From: Cyanophora paradoxa | Taxonomy: Eukaryota > Glaucocystophyceae > Cyanophorales > Cyanophoraceae | DNA: 64,000 bases | Direction of reading: 5' to 3' | NCBI GenBank assembly: GCA_004431415.1 | Contig: QPMI01000192.1 | Coordinates: 108,873-172,872, forward strand | Shown: one piece after another, positions 37,054 to 48,353 of the stretch | Layout: each line of letters starts with the position of its first letter | Position numbering within the stretch: position 1 is the stretch's first letter | Position numbers and translations under genes: made by a program | Notes under the pieces: generated by a model | Seen by the model: the letters and a program-made list of their open reading frames with translations, nothing else | Databases searched by the model: none | Told to the model about the DNA's origin: nothing

Positions 37054-40000
37054 ATGAGTAGGCCGAGACAAAGACCAGCAGCGGCAATGCCGGCGGGAGG
37101 GCGCGCTCTGCTCCTTACGCTCTTCGTGCTGGTGAGCATCGCGGCATGCGTTGAAGCGAACCGCTACGCCAGAAACGGTGCGACTTGGCGCCGAGGCCAG
37201 ACTTGCGATTCTTGCAATTGCCTCTAGATCTTGCTTCGAGGTTGCACTGCTGTGCATGACTTGTACATGTCTCATTGCTGCGCAGCGTGGAAAAAGCTCG
37301 CGTACGCTCCCGGGGAGCGCTTCACCGCCCGCCCCGGGCACATCAAGGCGCGCTCTGAGGAGGAGGTCTACCGAGGCTCGAAGGTGGACCCGGCCACCGG
37401 CCACCGGCACTGGGATGTCGAGGTCGGCAGCGCTGCGCACGCCGCGAGCTCGCCCGAGCGCGCAGCCGTGGCACACGCAGCTGATCGTGCACGTGGCTCC
37501 GGGCAGGACTTCCGCGTTCACCCGGGAGGGAAGCGTTCGCGAATTCGGATGCGAGGCGTCCAGGTCAGGGAGACCATCCTCCTCGAAGACGAGACGAGCA
37601 TCGTCGCTGTCCACTGGTTCATTCTGTTTGTTGTACCATGCATATGCAGTCTTAAGCTTGCAATTCTATGCGGCCGCACGGTGCCTTGAATTCGAGGCGC
37701 GTCTCATCATCCGCGCAGCGCGCACGCGCCGCACGACGCGGGGATGGCGGAGGGGCCGCGCGTCGGGCCCGAGCCACAGATGGGCCGCGAGCTGGTGCGC
37801 CTTCTTAAATAGCTTCCGATTCGATCTGAAATGTAACCTTGCCTCGCGATCGCTCCGTTTTGACGCGCTTGCGCAATCGGCAGGGCGGGGTTTTCGTTCG
37901 GATCCTGGAGGTGCACTCGCACCAGTGCGCGGTGCCCGTGGAGGGCAAGGGCACGCACTTCGGCGTCTGCGTCGACCTGCGCACGGAGAAGGCCAGACTC
38001 ACCGATATGTTCAAGGACCTCGATTTCGGTGCATTGACGCGCGGAGAACTTGAATTTATGAATATATATGTTCACATTGTACCCGTTGAAAACTTCCGCA
38101 CTTTATCGCCACACTGAAGCCGGTTATCGCAGAGAACAACGCAGAGGACCATCTCGATCATCAGTGCGCGCTGCTTTCTCGCGCAAGCATTCCCGCAATT
38201 CTTCCAGGAAAGCGGATGCCGATGATACCACGCCCGCAGCGAGGGGCGTCGTGTCTCCGAGGACAATTTCAAGTCGCGCGGCCCAATGCGGGGCTTCGAC
38301 TTCGGCGGTGAGATTGAATGAGTTGTTTCTCGTTTCGGATTCGAGTTTGCTCCTCATGTCGGAAGCCTTGCGCAGGCTGGAAGCCACAGCGCGTCCGGCG
38401 GCAGCACAACGCGGTGGCGAACTGGCAGCCGCCGCGGCCCGACTCCAAGCTCAAGCCCGCGCACGTGGCCGACGCGGCGCACTCCGTGCGCTCCGGCATG
38501 GCGGCCGAGCAGCGGTACCACCAGGCCAAGGCCGAGCTGCGGGACCACTTCCGAGTCTACGCGGCGGGGCCGCCGCCGGTCGCGGACGACGAGCCGTACA
38601 CGCCCTCCAGCGATGCAGAGGACCCGTTCGACGAGTTCGATGCGGCAGACTCGGAGTCGAGTGCTGGCGCCGGTCCCGGAACCGCTCGCCGCGGACTCCG
38701 CTGGGATCTCTTCAAGGCCATCGGCGATGGCTTCAGGAAAGCCGGAAATGCTATCAAGAAAGGGTTTGAGAAGGTCGGGAACGCGATCAAGAAAGGCATC
38801 AACAAGGCGGTCAACTGGGTCAAGAACACAGCCGGCCCCTGGCTGAAGAAAAACATCGTCGAGCCCGCCGTGCGAAATTCTGCAGCTATATTCTCGTTCT
38901 ATTTTGCTTGTTGTGTTTACTGTTTTCCCGCAGAAAAAAGGTTACTTTTGAATTTCGTATATGCGAAGTATAATCAATTGCTGGCTGCGATCGCGATAAA
39001 CGCCAACGCACAAACCGCTCATTCTGGTTTGCGCAGCCATCGACACTGCCAAGCAGTGGGTCAAGGACGCTGCCAATGAGGCGAGGTGCGCTTCTTGTGG
39101 CTCTTGTACCTTCTCATGCACATTGCCCTTCATTTTGTATTCGTGTTATTTCGCAGGAAATTCGTCGGAAAGGTCGTTGACGGCGCGAAAGGGTTTCTCG
39201 ACGTCATCGATAAAGCGACAGGTCCGCATCCAACTGTTTTATTCACCGCTTGTACCGCTCTTCTCTGATGAACAGCGGCGTGCTGGCGTCTCCAGGCGGG
39301 ACCTTCAGCGGCGTCATCTCGCAGATGAAGGTGGGAATGGACGGCGTGAAGGCTGCTGGCGAATTCGTCGTGAATGGGGTACGTCGCTGAGATTCCAGAC
39401 CCCCCCACGTCTGACGAAGACTTCCGATTTCTCTCTCGTGCGCAGGTTGAAGCCTTGGTCAGACCGAATTTGATTTGTCGCGAGCCGCGCGCCCGCGCTT
39501 GCATTTGAATTCTTTTGACGAGTCCCGCAGGCAACGACCGCGCTGGACTATGCCGGCTTGGCGATAGAGGCAATGTCTTGGTAAAAGACTTGTACCTCAG
39601 CGCTGACGTGCACACCCTTCGAGGGCTAACGAACGAGCGCCAATTGCGACAGCCTCGCGGGGGAGTGCGCGCTACAATTCCGTGTCCCGCAGGAGTACAT
39701 CCCGTTCCCTGCGTACCCTCCGGCGCCCAAACTGTTCGTACTTCTTTCGAACTGGCCATGCTGCTTTGAGCTTCATCTCGTGTATTGATTCTTACCGCAG
39801 CAATGTCAATTTCAGTGCGCTGTAATTTCTCTTTGAGGTTCTGCAACTTTTTGATCATGATATGCCGCACGATGCCTCGCTCCCAACAGACGAGCAATTT
39901 ATGAGACAGGTTCGTTGAAGGGCTTTCGCGCGCGCGATGAACCAGGCCTGATATGACCGAACGTTTTTCTTCCTGCCTGATTATGGTATTCCATGCAGTT

Positions 40001-43000
40001 TATGAAGCTTCCCAAAATCTCTATAGGTGCGCTTGCGACTCTTAGCACGCACGCCTGATCGATATTTGCGAACTCATGATCGGATATCAGACTTCTCCGC
40101 CGGGGTAGGATCTACCCGACGGATATTGCGCAGCAACATTGGCATTTTCGGCATAATTCAGACGTCTTTATCGATATTGTGTGCAGGGAGGCAAGAATGA
40201 CGTCGGGAGCAAGAGCGACAAAAAAGAAGACAAGACGGGCAAGAACATTGCAATAAACGCGTGGGGTACAATTAGCTTTGACCCTACCGAGTTGTACGTG
40301 TGGATTGGGTCGGTTCGTGGCATGGGCCTGCTCCCCGCGTGACACGCGTACGGCAGTGCGAGTGATCGCATGCCTCCACTCTCAGGGATACAGGTTCGAG
40401 CTCAAGGTCAAAGACTACAAGTTGAACTGGATTGCCTTTATTTGTGCGCGTTAACACCGCATATGCTTGTATTTGCTTGGCGCACGAAAAGCATTGAGAG
40501 CGTATACCGACGTCGACAGATTACATGGGAATGAAGGTCAAGTTCATGTTTGTGCTTGAAATGGCAGTGTGCGTGCATATGCATATAATTTTTGACGGTG
40601 TGCTTCGAACGGGGACTGAACGCACGCGCGTAGCACCATCGAGGGCTGTGTGGAGCAAGCGCTGCCGAGGATCGAGAGGGCCATCACCTTTGTCGTGTAC
40701 GGTCCCCTGTTCGTCAATCTCACGCCCTACGTACGCCGTTCTTTATTCCCGGTTCACCCTTGAGCGAGGGGGCTAATTTTAATGGTGCCGCGTAGTTGGC
40801 CACAAAAATTCAGGCTTGCATCGACCTCACCATCAAATGGAATCCCGAAATCGGTGTCAACTTTGATGCGGGTGTTGAGGCTGGAATTGGCTTCGACGGA
40901 AAGAAGAACCAACTTGTACCGGTGCGATCGAGGGCATCTCGAGTCACGTAGCCGCCTGCTTACGTGTGCTGCCCTACGTCTATAAGATCTACGGCTGGAT
41001 GGATCGGAAGGAGCCTGTTATGGAGGTTCGTAGTCAGCTGCAGCTGCAGCGCTCGGCCGCCACGCAGACATTTAATTTCACTGCCCGCCTGCGAACACTG
41101 CGCATGCGAGCTGCTTATGTATTCTCTTTCTGCAGGCCAAGGAGCCCGTACCTCCAACTGATGTTTGTGCGCGCTTTTGTCCTTTTGCTCCTAATAGCCT
41201 TCAGCTTGTCTTTCTCGATTTAAATGACGTGCACGTGCTCTCCTTCGCATAGATATCGATGGATATATCTCCCTGGTTCCCGAGGTATGCGCGCGGGCTT
41301 ACAGATAGCTTTGAATTTTCAGATTGCTCACTTGCGTATACGCATTCTCGCAGATCGGTCTGGATTTGGGCGCGATGGGGTGTGTGTAGCGCAGGCGCTG
41401 CCGTTTCGCTGCAGGCGACCGTTTATGCGCTCTGCAGCGTTTCGTTCCTCAACTTCCAGGCGCAAGCCACAGTAAAGCTTGGCGCTACCTACAGCCCGGT
41501 CGGAAGCGCTGCGGGCTGTCCAGGGGCATTCCAAGTCTGGCTAGGGTACGACTTTTATGTTTTCCGACTATGGGAGCCGATGGTACCTGACGTGTCGTTG
41601 CAGATTCACTCCTTACTTGGGCGCAAACCTCGTCCTCGACACGATGATCAAGATGCCGGCTGGGTTGAGCTTGTCAATGCGAATTGTACGCGGCACGCAA
41701 GAGCCTCGTGGCCCATTATATATATTTGACCTAGCTTTCTCCGTGCAAATTAAAGGCGCGCTCTCCGCCATTTCCCCGCCTGAGTCTCGTCTCCGTTGTG
41801 CTAGGTTGGACAGTACTGGACGGCTGCTTCGAAGCCAATCGGTAACCCGATCGAGAAGGTCGTTCGTGCGTAACTCTAACCTTCGTCCCGCTTTCAAGAG
41901 TTCTCGCAAAGCTCAAACAACCGCCCGCGGCAGTGTTCCAGACCAAGTGCCCCAAGAATGCCATCAACGAGGGCTCTGGCTACAACAGCGCCCTAATCGT
42001 TGCGCGCCGGCACGCACTTGGAGATGGAGATGCATCGGGCTCTGCCGCCGGCGCACGGACGCTCCAGGGAAGCGTACAAGACATGCTCAAGCAAGCGGCC
42101 GCGACAATGAAACAAGCGGCCGCGGCAGCTAAGGCTGGATCCATTGCCAACACAACGAGCCTTCTGAAGACGAACAGCGTGCTGGGAAAGATCCAGGCCG
42201 CAGTGGCAAAGCTCAAGCCGAAGCCTGCCGACGATCCCTACAAGGGCTTGGAGCCGTACTTCAGCGTCCAGAATACTCGCGCGTGCGTGTCGGGCACCTT
42301 GCGATTGCAAATGAGCTCGAAGCTGCAACCGCGGGACGCCATCAAGCTCGAGAAGCTAATTCCGCGTACGTCCTGCAGGTCTTCTTACTTCATCGAGATC
42401 GGTTGGCTCTTCCCCGCATTCTCCATGCTTGACGACGACGTCGTTGGATACCGGGTCAGTCATTCGCGATCGTCTGTCAATATCAAAGACGGCTTCGAAG
42501 TCTGACGCTGCCGTTCCGTGACTGCGCCGCAGGTGCTCGTCAAGGCAATGAACCCCGACGATCCGAAGAAACAGCTAAAGGAGTGGACCGCTCACGTCCC
42601 CGGGTCTCCGATCGATGTCACGGAGGCATTCTACAACAGCGCACAGAAGCTCACCCTCGCGTCGCTCTCTGCCCTGGGCCCGAACGCCACCATGACCGAG
42701 GGCAACATCACCGTGGACCCGCTCGTGTGCGAGAAGATGAAGGCCATCCTCATCTGGGACACCGCGCTGCGGCGCGGGTACTGCCGCAGGATCCGGGGCA
42801 AGATCAACGGGATCGTGCCCGGGACGTTCCTGGCGGGCACGGTGCGGACGGTGGACATGCAGAACATGTTCAGCTACAAGCTCGAGAACCTGAACCCCGA
42901 GTCGCCATACAAGATCCGCGTCCTCGCCGACCGCATCGACGGCAAGGGGGTCTTCCTCGGCGGCAACGGCTGGGACGGCGACCTCTGGACCTTCCGTGAG

Positions 43001-45218
43001 TGCCAATGCACAGCGGCACCCACACACACATGTACACACCACAACGCAAAGCCCTGATCGATTAATGCGCAGCCGCGCCTATTCCGGCTCCCACCAATGT
43101 GAAATTCGGTTCCATTGTTCCTGACCGGGAGAACCCTGGCAAGGTGAGCCTAGGTTTTTCTTCTTGCAACTTTGCGCTCCGCGATAGCGAAAATTTCAAT
43201 GCCTCCAATCGTTTAATTTCTGAAATGCCCTCAGTTTGCTCTGACGATCTCATGGACCCACCAACTCTTGGGCACCTTCAGCCAGGTCCCGAGCTGCTTA
43301 GAATCTGCCTAAGAATGCTTTATATGGCTAGTCGGTTTAACGAGCTCATCGGACAGGTTTTGGTGACGCCGCCGCGCGAGCCGACCGTCGTGCCGAGCCC
43401 GTGCAAGGAGGGGTACTACCGCGTCGTCAACGCGAAGTGGAGCGCGCCGTGCGAGCTGGGCGATCGCGGCGGCGGCGCCTCCCAGCAGCCCGACACGAGG
43501 CTCATCGTCGACCCGCCCGCTCTGTCAGCTCCGTTCTACGACTACATCCCTTCGCCGCCGCCGCCGCCGAAGAAGCCCGCGGCGCCCGGCACCGCAGTCG
43601 ACATTGCCACCATGTTTCTCACCACGGTCACCTTGAAGATCCCGGGCCTTCTCCCCGGTGCGATCTTCCTTCGCGCGCATCCGCGGCCGGCCACGTGCAC
43701 TTTGGTCTCACTCCACTGACTGCGAACCCCCACGATTTCTATGTTTGGTTGTGGATTCCTGCAGGCATCGTGTATAAGTGCGTCAACGCTCAGCGACCGG
43801 GCTTTATATAATTAGTTTGTTCTATGTCATGAACACTCGCGGCACCGTGGAACTGAGACTCTACGTTTTTCTTGTTCAGGCTCTACGTCCAGGGCCTCAA
43901 GGGTGCCGGCAAGGACGCTCCGGATCTCTTCTTCCCCGGCAAGTTCGCCGCACCGCTCAAGGTTCAGATGCCTGGTGCGCATCTGCGGGCCGCGCCCACA
44001 ACGTTAACTCGCACCCGTCTTGCACCCGGGCATGGGGAGCGACTCACGCACTTCATCATGCGCAGGCATTCCCCGCAGGGGCTTCGTGCAAGGCAACACG
44101 ACTCTTCCCTACCAGCTGAGTGCCGAGAGGCTCGACTGCGGTGCGCACGCTTCCAGTTCTCGTCATTTTATCATACACGTACCCTCATGATCACGCTCTC
44201 GCGCAGGCGCGTACAACATCTCGTGGATCCCCGCCTCGGCTGGGTTCGGAGCTGCCATGGCCGCGCTCACGAAGGAGGTCGTCCTCACGGTCCGTGAACG
44301 TTAACGTTCTTGGCCGTCGCATCTGTCAGAATCGAAACCGCTGATGCGTGCGCGCAGCTTCGGGACGACCTGCCGAACTCGAAGCCGCTGTACAAGCGCT
44401 TCAAGATCGACCAGTCGGTCGAGTACTACTCCGTCCTCGTCAACTTCTCGACCACGGCCGTCAAGCGCGTCATCAAGCGGCAGTTCGTCCTCGGCGCCAT
44501 CACCACCGCCGGCTACAACAAGGAGGGTCCGCCCTCGCATTTTATTTGTTCTCAACGCTGCGAGTCGACGAACGCACTCGCTTGCTTTTTAATTTGCAGA
44601 GGAGGGGAGCAACACGCTGCGGATCATCGACCGCCCCTGCTCGGCGGGCCTGAACTGCCCCGTGGACCAGCTCGACGACATCTTCGTCGAGTGTCCGGAG
44701 CGGCCCACGACCGTCGCCGCCGCCGTCGGCGTGCTGCCGCAGCTCTGCTCGGCGGGCGTCTTCGTCGGGAACCGCAGCGCGAGCAACATCGCCGCCATCT
44801 GCGCGAACACTACGGACCCGCTGCCGGAGCCCATTCTCCGCCGGCGCACTCTCTCCGCCGCCGTCGCCGCGAGGATTGAAGACGAGGTCCGAAGGGGCCG
44901 TATGCGTGCGTCACGTATTTAAATTCGCTGGCATTTCTTTCGGAGACGATTCTGATTCCGCTTGGCATGCAGTGCTGGCCGACGAAAGCGAGTTCGACTC
45001 GGAGCCGCCTGCGACTCTGCCGGCGGACGATGACTTCGAGATCACGTCGCCGCTTCCCATCGAAGAGACCTTGGCCCTGGCCGCCGACAAGACGCCCCTG
45101 CCCGAGGACGAGACTGCGGTTTCCGAGAACGACGCCAAAGCCTTCTCGGCCGGAAGCGACCTCGTCCCTGTCGACCCGGAGGACCCCGTTGCTGCGGAGA
45201 CCATCCGGAGGATGCGAG
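37054..45218 (+). CDS. Host multi-exon gene for a large secreted protein, interrupted by PLV-B
   Basis: The first exon (37054-37177) encodes a signal peptide (ALLLTLFVLVSIAACVEA). Phase-checked exons follow: 37286 onwards (NAWKKLAYAPGERFTARPG), 37884-38028 (GGVFVRILEVHSHQCAVPV), 38376-38869 (with amphipathic repeats KAGNAIKKGFEKVGNAIKKG), 39037-39085 and 39157-39221. Less certain exons lie near 39276-39378, 40188-40310, 40640-40730, 40797-40920, 41400-41570, 42530-42995 (fibronectin-III-like YKLENLNPESPYKIRVLA), 43073-43143, 43360-43690, 43880-43975, 44207-44295, 44330-44540, 44599-44900 and 44975-45218. Donors are mostly GTGCG and acceptors GCAG. The last exon in view ends ETIRRMR at 45218 before GTGCGA, and the virus begins about 25 bases later, so the rest of the gene would lie beyond PLV-B. 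Family not recognised. Confidence 0.6.
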
Positions 45219-45242
45219 GTGCGAATGTTGTACACAGCGCAC

Positions 45243-45317
45243 CACACATATGAATATTCATATTTTAATCCCTCGGCGTTCCGCCTCAGGATTAAAATAT
45301 GAATATTCATATGTGTG
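45243..45317. repeat. Perfect 29-bp inverted repeat (cruciform) at the PLV-B left boundary
   Basis: Arms 45243-45271 and 45289-45317 are exact reverse complements. They contain the palindrome CATATGAATATTCATATG and surround a 17-base GC-rich loop. Base composition changes from GC-rich host to A/T-rich virus at this point. Confidence 0.9.
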
Positions 45318-45844
45318 ATTCGATGTTATATCAATAAAATCGATTAATTTATTTGAATTTTCACCTGAATTTTCATATTTTTATATGCATTTTCAATTAA
45401 TTTAATCGATGTTATATCGATAAACTCGATTAATCGATATTGTATCTTAATTGTAGTTAATCGGAATTATATCAATAACTTCGATTGATCTTAATTGAAT
45501 TCTAAATGAATCTAATCGGAATTATATCAATAAATTCGATTAAATCATGTTCTTTTCCGATTAAATCAATTAAATATTTAACTTTGTTACCATAATTGGT
45601 CTAAGTTGACTCACTTTTCATAAACATTTTGAACTCTTAGTCTCCTTGAATTTCTTAAGATGACTCAACTTAGTCAACTTAGTCAACTTTGTTACCATAA
45701 TCAATCAGGGTGGACTCACTTTTAGATCAACTTTGAAATTTCAAGCAAAATCAACTTTGATTTCAAAAGTGGATCTTCTAAGTGGACTCAAAATGTTCAC
45801 TTTGTGATACATGTTAGCTCAAATCCTTACTGTTTATGGTCAGG

Positions 45845-46030
45845 GTTGACTAAGTGGGGGAGTTGACACATTTTTTGAAATCCTTTTTAGAAAACTTTAG
45901 GTCCCAAATATTTCCTGTGAAATTTGAGTCAACTCAACCCACTTAGTCAACCCTTGCATTGAATTCGTAACAAAATCCATATACTATTACTACTTTTACG
46001 ATTAATATGAGTCAACCTTGAGTCCACTTA
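45845..46030. repeat. GTTGACTAAGTGG inverted-repeat cassette, copy 1
   Basis: The left arm GTTGACTAAGTGGGGGAGTT (from 45845) is matched in reverse by GAGTCAACTCAACCCACTTAG (from 45925). A tail GAGTCAACCTTGAGTCCACT follows at about 46009. A similar cassette is at 51656-51845. Confidence 0.7.
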
Positions 46031-46665
46031 AATATAAATATAATATAATAGGGGGAATCAAGGGGAGATGCTTACTAAATGCAGTGTTAGATTGATGGGA
46101 TCATATATGTAATTACGTTTATCAAAGCAATATAATATAGTTGATTATTCGATATCATAAGTTGATCGAAACGATAAGTATATGGTTATAAATCGCGATT
46201 TTTGAGTTATAATCGAATTTAATCGAATTAGTTTTGAATTGTGAAAATCGGTTTAATCGTAATAGCGATCTATACACATCGAGATTCGTATATGTGATTG
46301 CAAGTTATTGTTATGTATGATATATATTATTATATTCGACCGTCAGTGCATCGATTTGATAACTTCCTAGTGATCTATATTAAAAACTCACGTTTAATTG
46401 ATTTTATTCGAATTGATATTCAAAATTCAAAATCGGTTTCATTGCGATTTGGAGTCACAGGTATCGAAAATCCTAGATGTGATAGTAGCGCTGTGACCGC
46501 CTTAAAATGCTCGATTTTATGACGTTTTAAGCGCATCGATTTGAGCATGTGGTGTTGAGATATCGTAGCAAACGTGAATATTGAGTTTCTAGACGGGTAC
46601 AGCATTAATCTAGAAAAAACCGCGTTTTTTTTTTACTTTTCAAGTTTCACGGCGAACGAAGTAAA

Positions 46666-46738
46666 GGTTCCCGGTCGGATTTGAACCTCGTAGTTCTGAG
46701 TCAGAAATCTAGCGCTTTATTCTCTGAGCCAAAAACGG
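46666..46738 (-). other. tRNA-like sequence (pseudo-tRNA or pol III promoter relic)
   Basis: The minus strand has an A-box-like TGGCTCAGAGAATAAAG and, 39 bases on, a perfect-looking B box GGTTCAAATCC. A T run follows at 46614-46619. The acceptor and T stems do not pair well, so a working tRNA is unlikely. Confidence 0.35.
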
Positions 46739-46964
46739 CTTGCCATCGAGTCGACTCCTGGGCTAGTGTTTCACCAAGTCTACTATGGCAAGTGACTTTT
46801 GCATCTTCAAACTGTTATATCTCATCACCAGATCATCAAAACGCAACGTTCTGCATAGCGCTGTGAAGCGCTTGAAAAGATCTACAAGACTATGTGTATA
46901 TCATATGCATATATGTATATCAGTCATACATATATTTGGAAAAAACGAGTTTTCGGCTATGAAA

Positions 46965-48350
46965 CTAGCTATTTTTGGTCCTTTCTCTTAGTGTTCTTTG
47001 AGGTTTAGGAGCTGTATATGACTCCTTAGTAGTCTGAAAGTCATTATACCATCTCTGGCTATTTACCTCAGAAAGTTTCTGTGTCCCTGCTATAGTGAGC
47101 TTTTTGAGTTCCCTATTAACTTTTCCAGCCTTCTCCTTTCTAGCCTCTATCAAAGGCTTATCTGGGACTTCATTAGCAGCTTCTATGCCCTCTCTCCTTA
47201 TAGCAGCATCAACCCTAGCTTCTTCTTTAGCTTGCTCTAAGGCATCCACTGTAGGGGTTTCCAGATACTCAACTGCATTCACAGGCAACAGCTCATGGAA
47301 AGCAAACCTGTTTTCTATGATCTCACCAGTGGGACTCCTTAGCTTAAACTTAAAGCCTTCCCTACTATCAACAGTGTAAACCATCCTAGACCAATTGTTA
47401 CCCTGTTTAGCAAAGGGATTTTTCTCAACTTTCACTCTAACAAACATGCCAGGCTGCATGGTATCAAGGTAAGCTATTGATTTCTTGAATCTTTCATCTT
47501 CTAATCCCACTATATACCTATAATGCTCCTCTGTAGTTTCGCCTGGCTTCATCTTAGTAGCTGAGTGAACTGTATTATTGTAATTATACTCAATATCACC
47601 TAACACATCAAAGAATCTAGCTGTGTTATTAGCTATGCAGTAGTTTGTGATCAGTCTCTTAATCTGCTTGTTAAAGGCTTCAATTCGACCTTGGCTTCTA
47701 TGGTCAGCAGTTCCACTCACTTGGTGTTCTATGTATTTACTAGATAAATACTCCTGGAATATTCGATTTTGGAATTCACTTCCAGCATCTGATTGAACCT
47801 TTACTATGGGTCTTGCTACTCTCATCTCAAGCTGTTTAAATGCAGCTAATGTAGTGAGAGCTGATTTATCCCTTATAGGTATAATATACCCAGTTCTCAG
47901 TGTGGATTCCATTGCAGTCATAAATGTATCATAGCCATTGTTTTGTTTCTTATAAGCTGGGAAAAAGAGCAAATCAATCACATATGTATCAAGGGGTTGC
48001 CTAATTGGGACCATGGGATCTCTCTTTCTAGATATAGCAGGTGCATTGATCTGAACTACTTCTTGTTTTTTATAGAACTCTTGCAATTGCTTATAGGATT
48101 CATCAGGTAACTCAGCCCTCATAGCTTGAAGCCCTTTGTAACCAGTTCTCACATCATAGAATCTCTTGGCAATCTTGCTGGTTTCTTTCACTGCAATAGC
48201 AACTGGGATCTCTACTGGGACAAGCTCTTTCATCTCAGACTTTTTAACAATTCGAGATTCCCCTTTTTCCTCCTTTGGAACTGTGATAGGCAGTAGGTTA
48301 CCTTGTAGTTGCTCAGTGGTTCTTCTAACTATTCTTCCAGTTGCTGGCAT
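46965..48350 (-). CDS. rve-family integrase of PLV-B (intact DDE triad)
   Basis: The 461-residue protein is uninterrupted. Catalytic residues are D126 (YVIDLLFF), D188 (VQSDAGSEF) and E224 (GRIEAFNKQIKRL), at the same residue numbers as D126, D188 and N224 of the PLV-A integrase. The shared C-terminal end reads TIAGTQKLSEVNSQRWYNDF. It is followed by a basic tail (RTLRERTKNS). It inserts viral DNA into the host chromosome. Being intact, it could in principle also act on PLV-A ends. It ends four bases before the PolB gene begins to be read on the same strand. Confidence 0.92.
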   Translation of the reverse strand: MPATGRIVRRTTEQLQGNLLPITVPKEEKGESRIVKKSEMKELVPVEIPVAIAVKETSKIAKRFYDVRTGYKGLQAMRAELPDESYKQLQEFYKKQEVVQINAPAISRKRDPMVPIRQPLDTYVIDLLFFPAYKKQNNGYDTFMTAMESTLRTGYIIPIRDKSALTTLAAFKQLEMRVARPIVKVQSDAGSEFQNRIFQEYLSSKYIEHQVSGTADHRSQGRIEAFNKQIKRLITNYCIANNTARFFDVLGDIEYNYNNTVHSATKMKPGETTEEHYRYIVGLEDERFKKSIAYLDTMQPGMFVRVKVEKNPFAKQGNNWSRMVYTVDSREGFKFKLRSPTGEIIENRFAFHELLPVNAVEYLETPTVDALEQAKEEARVDAAIRREGIEAANEVPDKPLIEARKEKAGKVNRELKKLTIAGTQKLSEVNSQRWYNDFQTTKESYTAPKPQRTLRERTKNS

Positions 48351-48353
48351 CTC

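Larger units (their letters stand above)
45318..46964. other. A/T-rich non-coding left end of PLV-B
   Basis: No gene is supported. 45320-45560 is a degenerate repeat field (TTATATCAATAAA-TCGATTAA words). 45595-46030 is full of AGTCAAC/GTTGACT words in both orientations. 46040-46650 is simple A/T-rich sequence. A tRNA-like stretch lies at 46666-46738. By analogy with PLV-A this should contain the terminal repeat. Confidence 0.55.

Noticed and set aside
36796-37614. A 272-codon minus-strand frame
   Set aside because: It is antisense to the first exons of the plus-strand gene, whose splice phases and signal peptide fit much better.
46666-46738. A functional tRNA gene
   Set aside because: Acceptor and T stems are mostly unpaired, so only a tRNA-like relic is reported.
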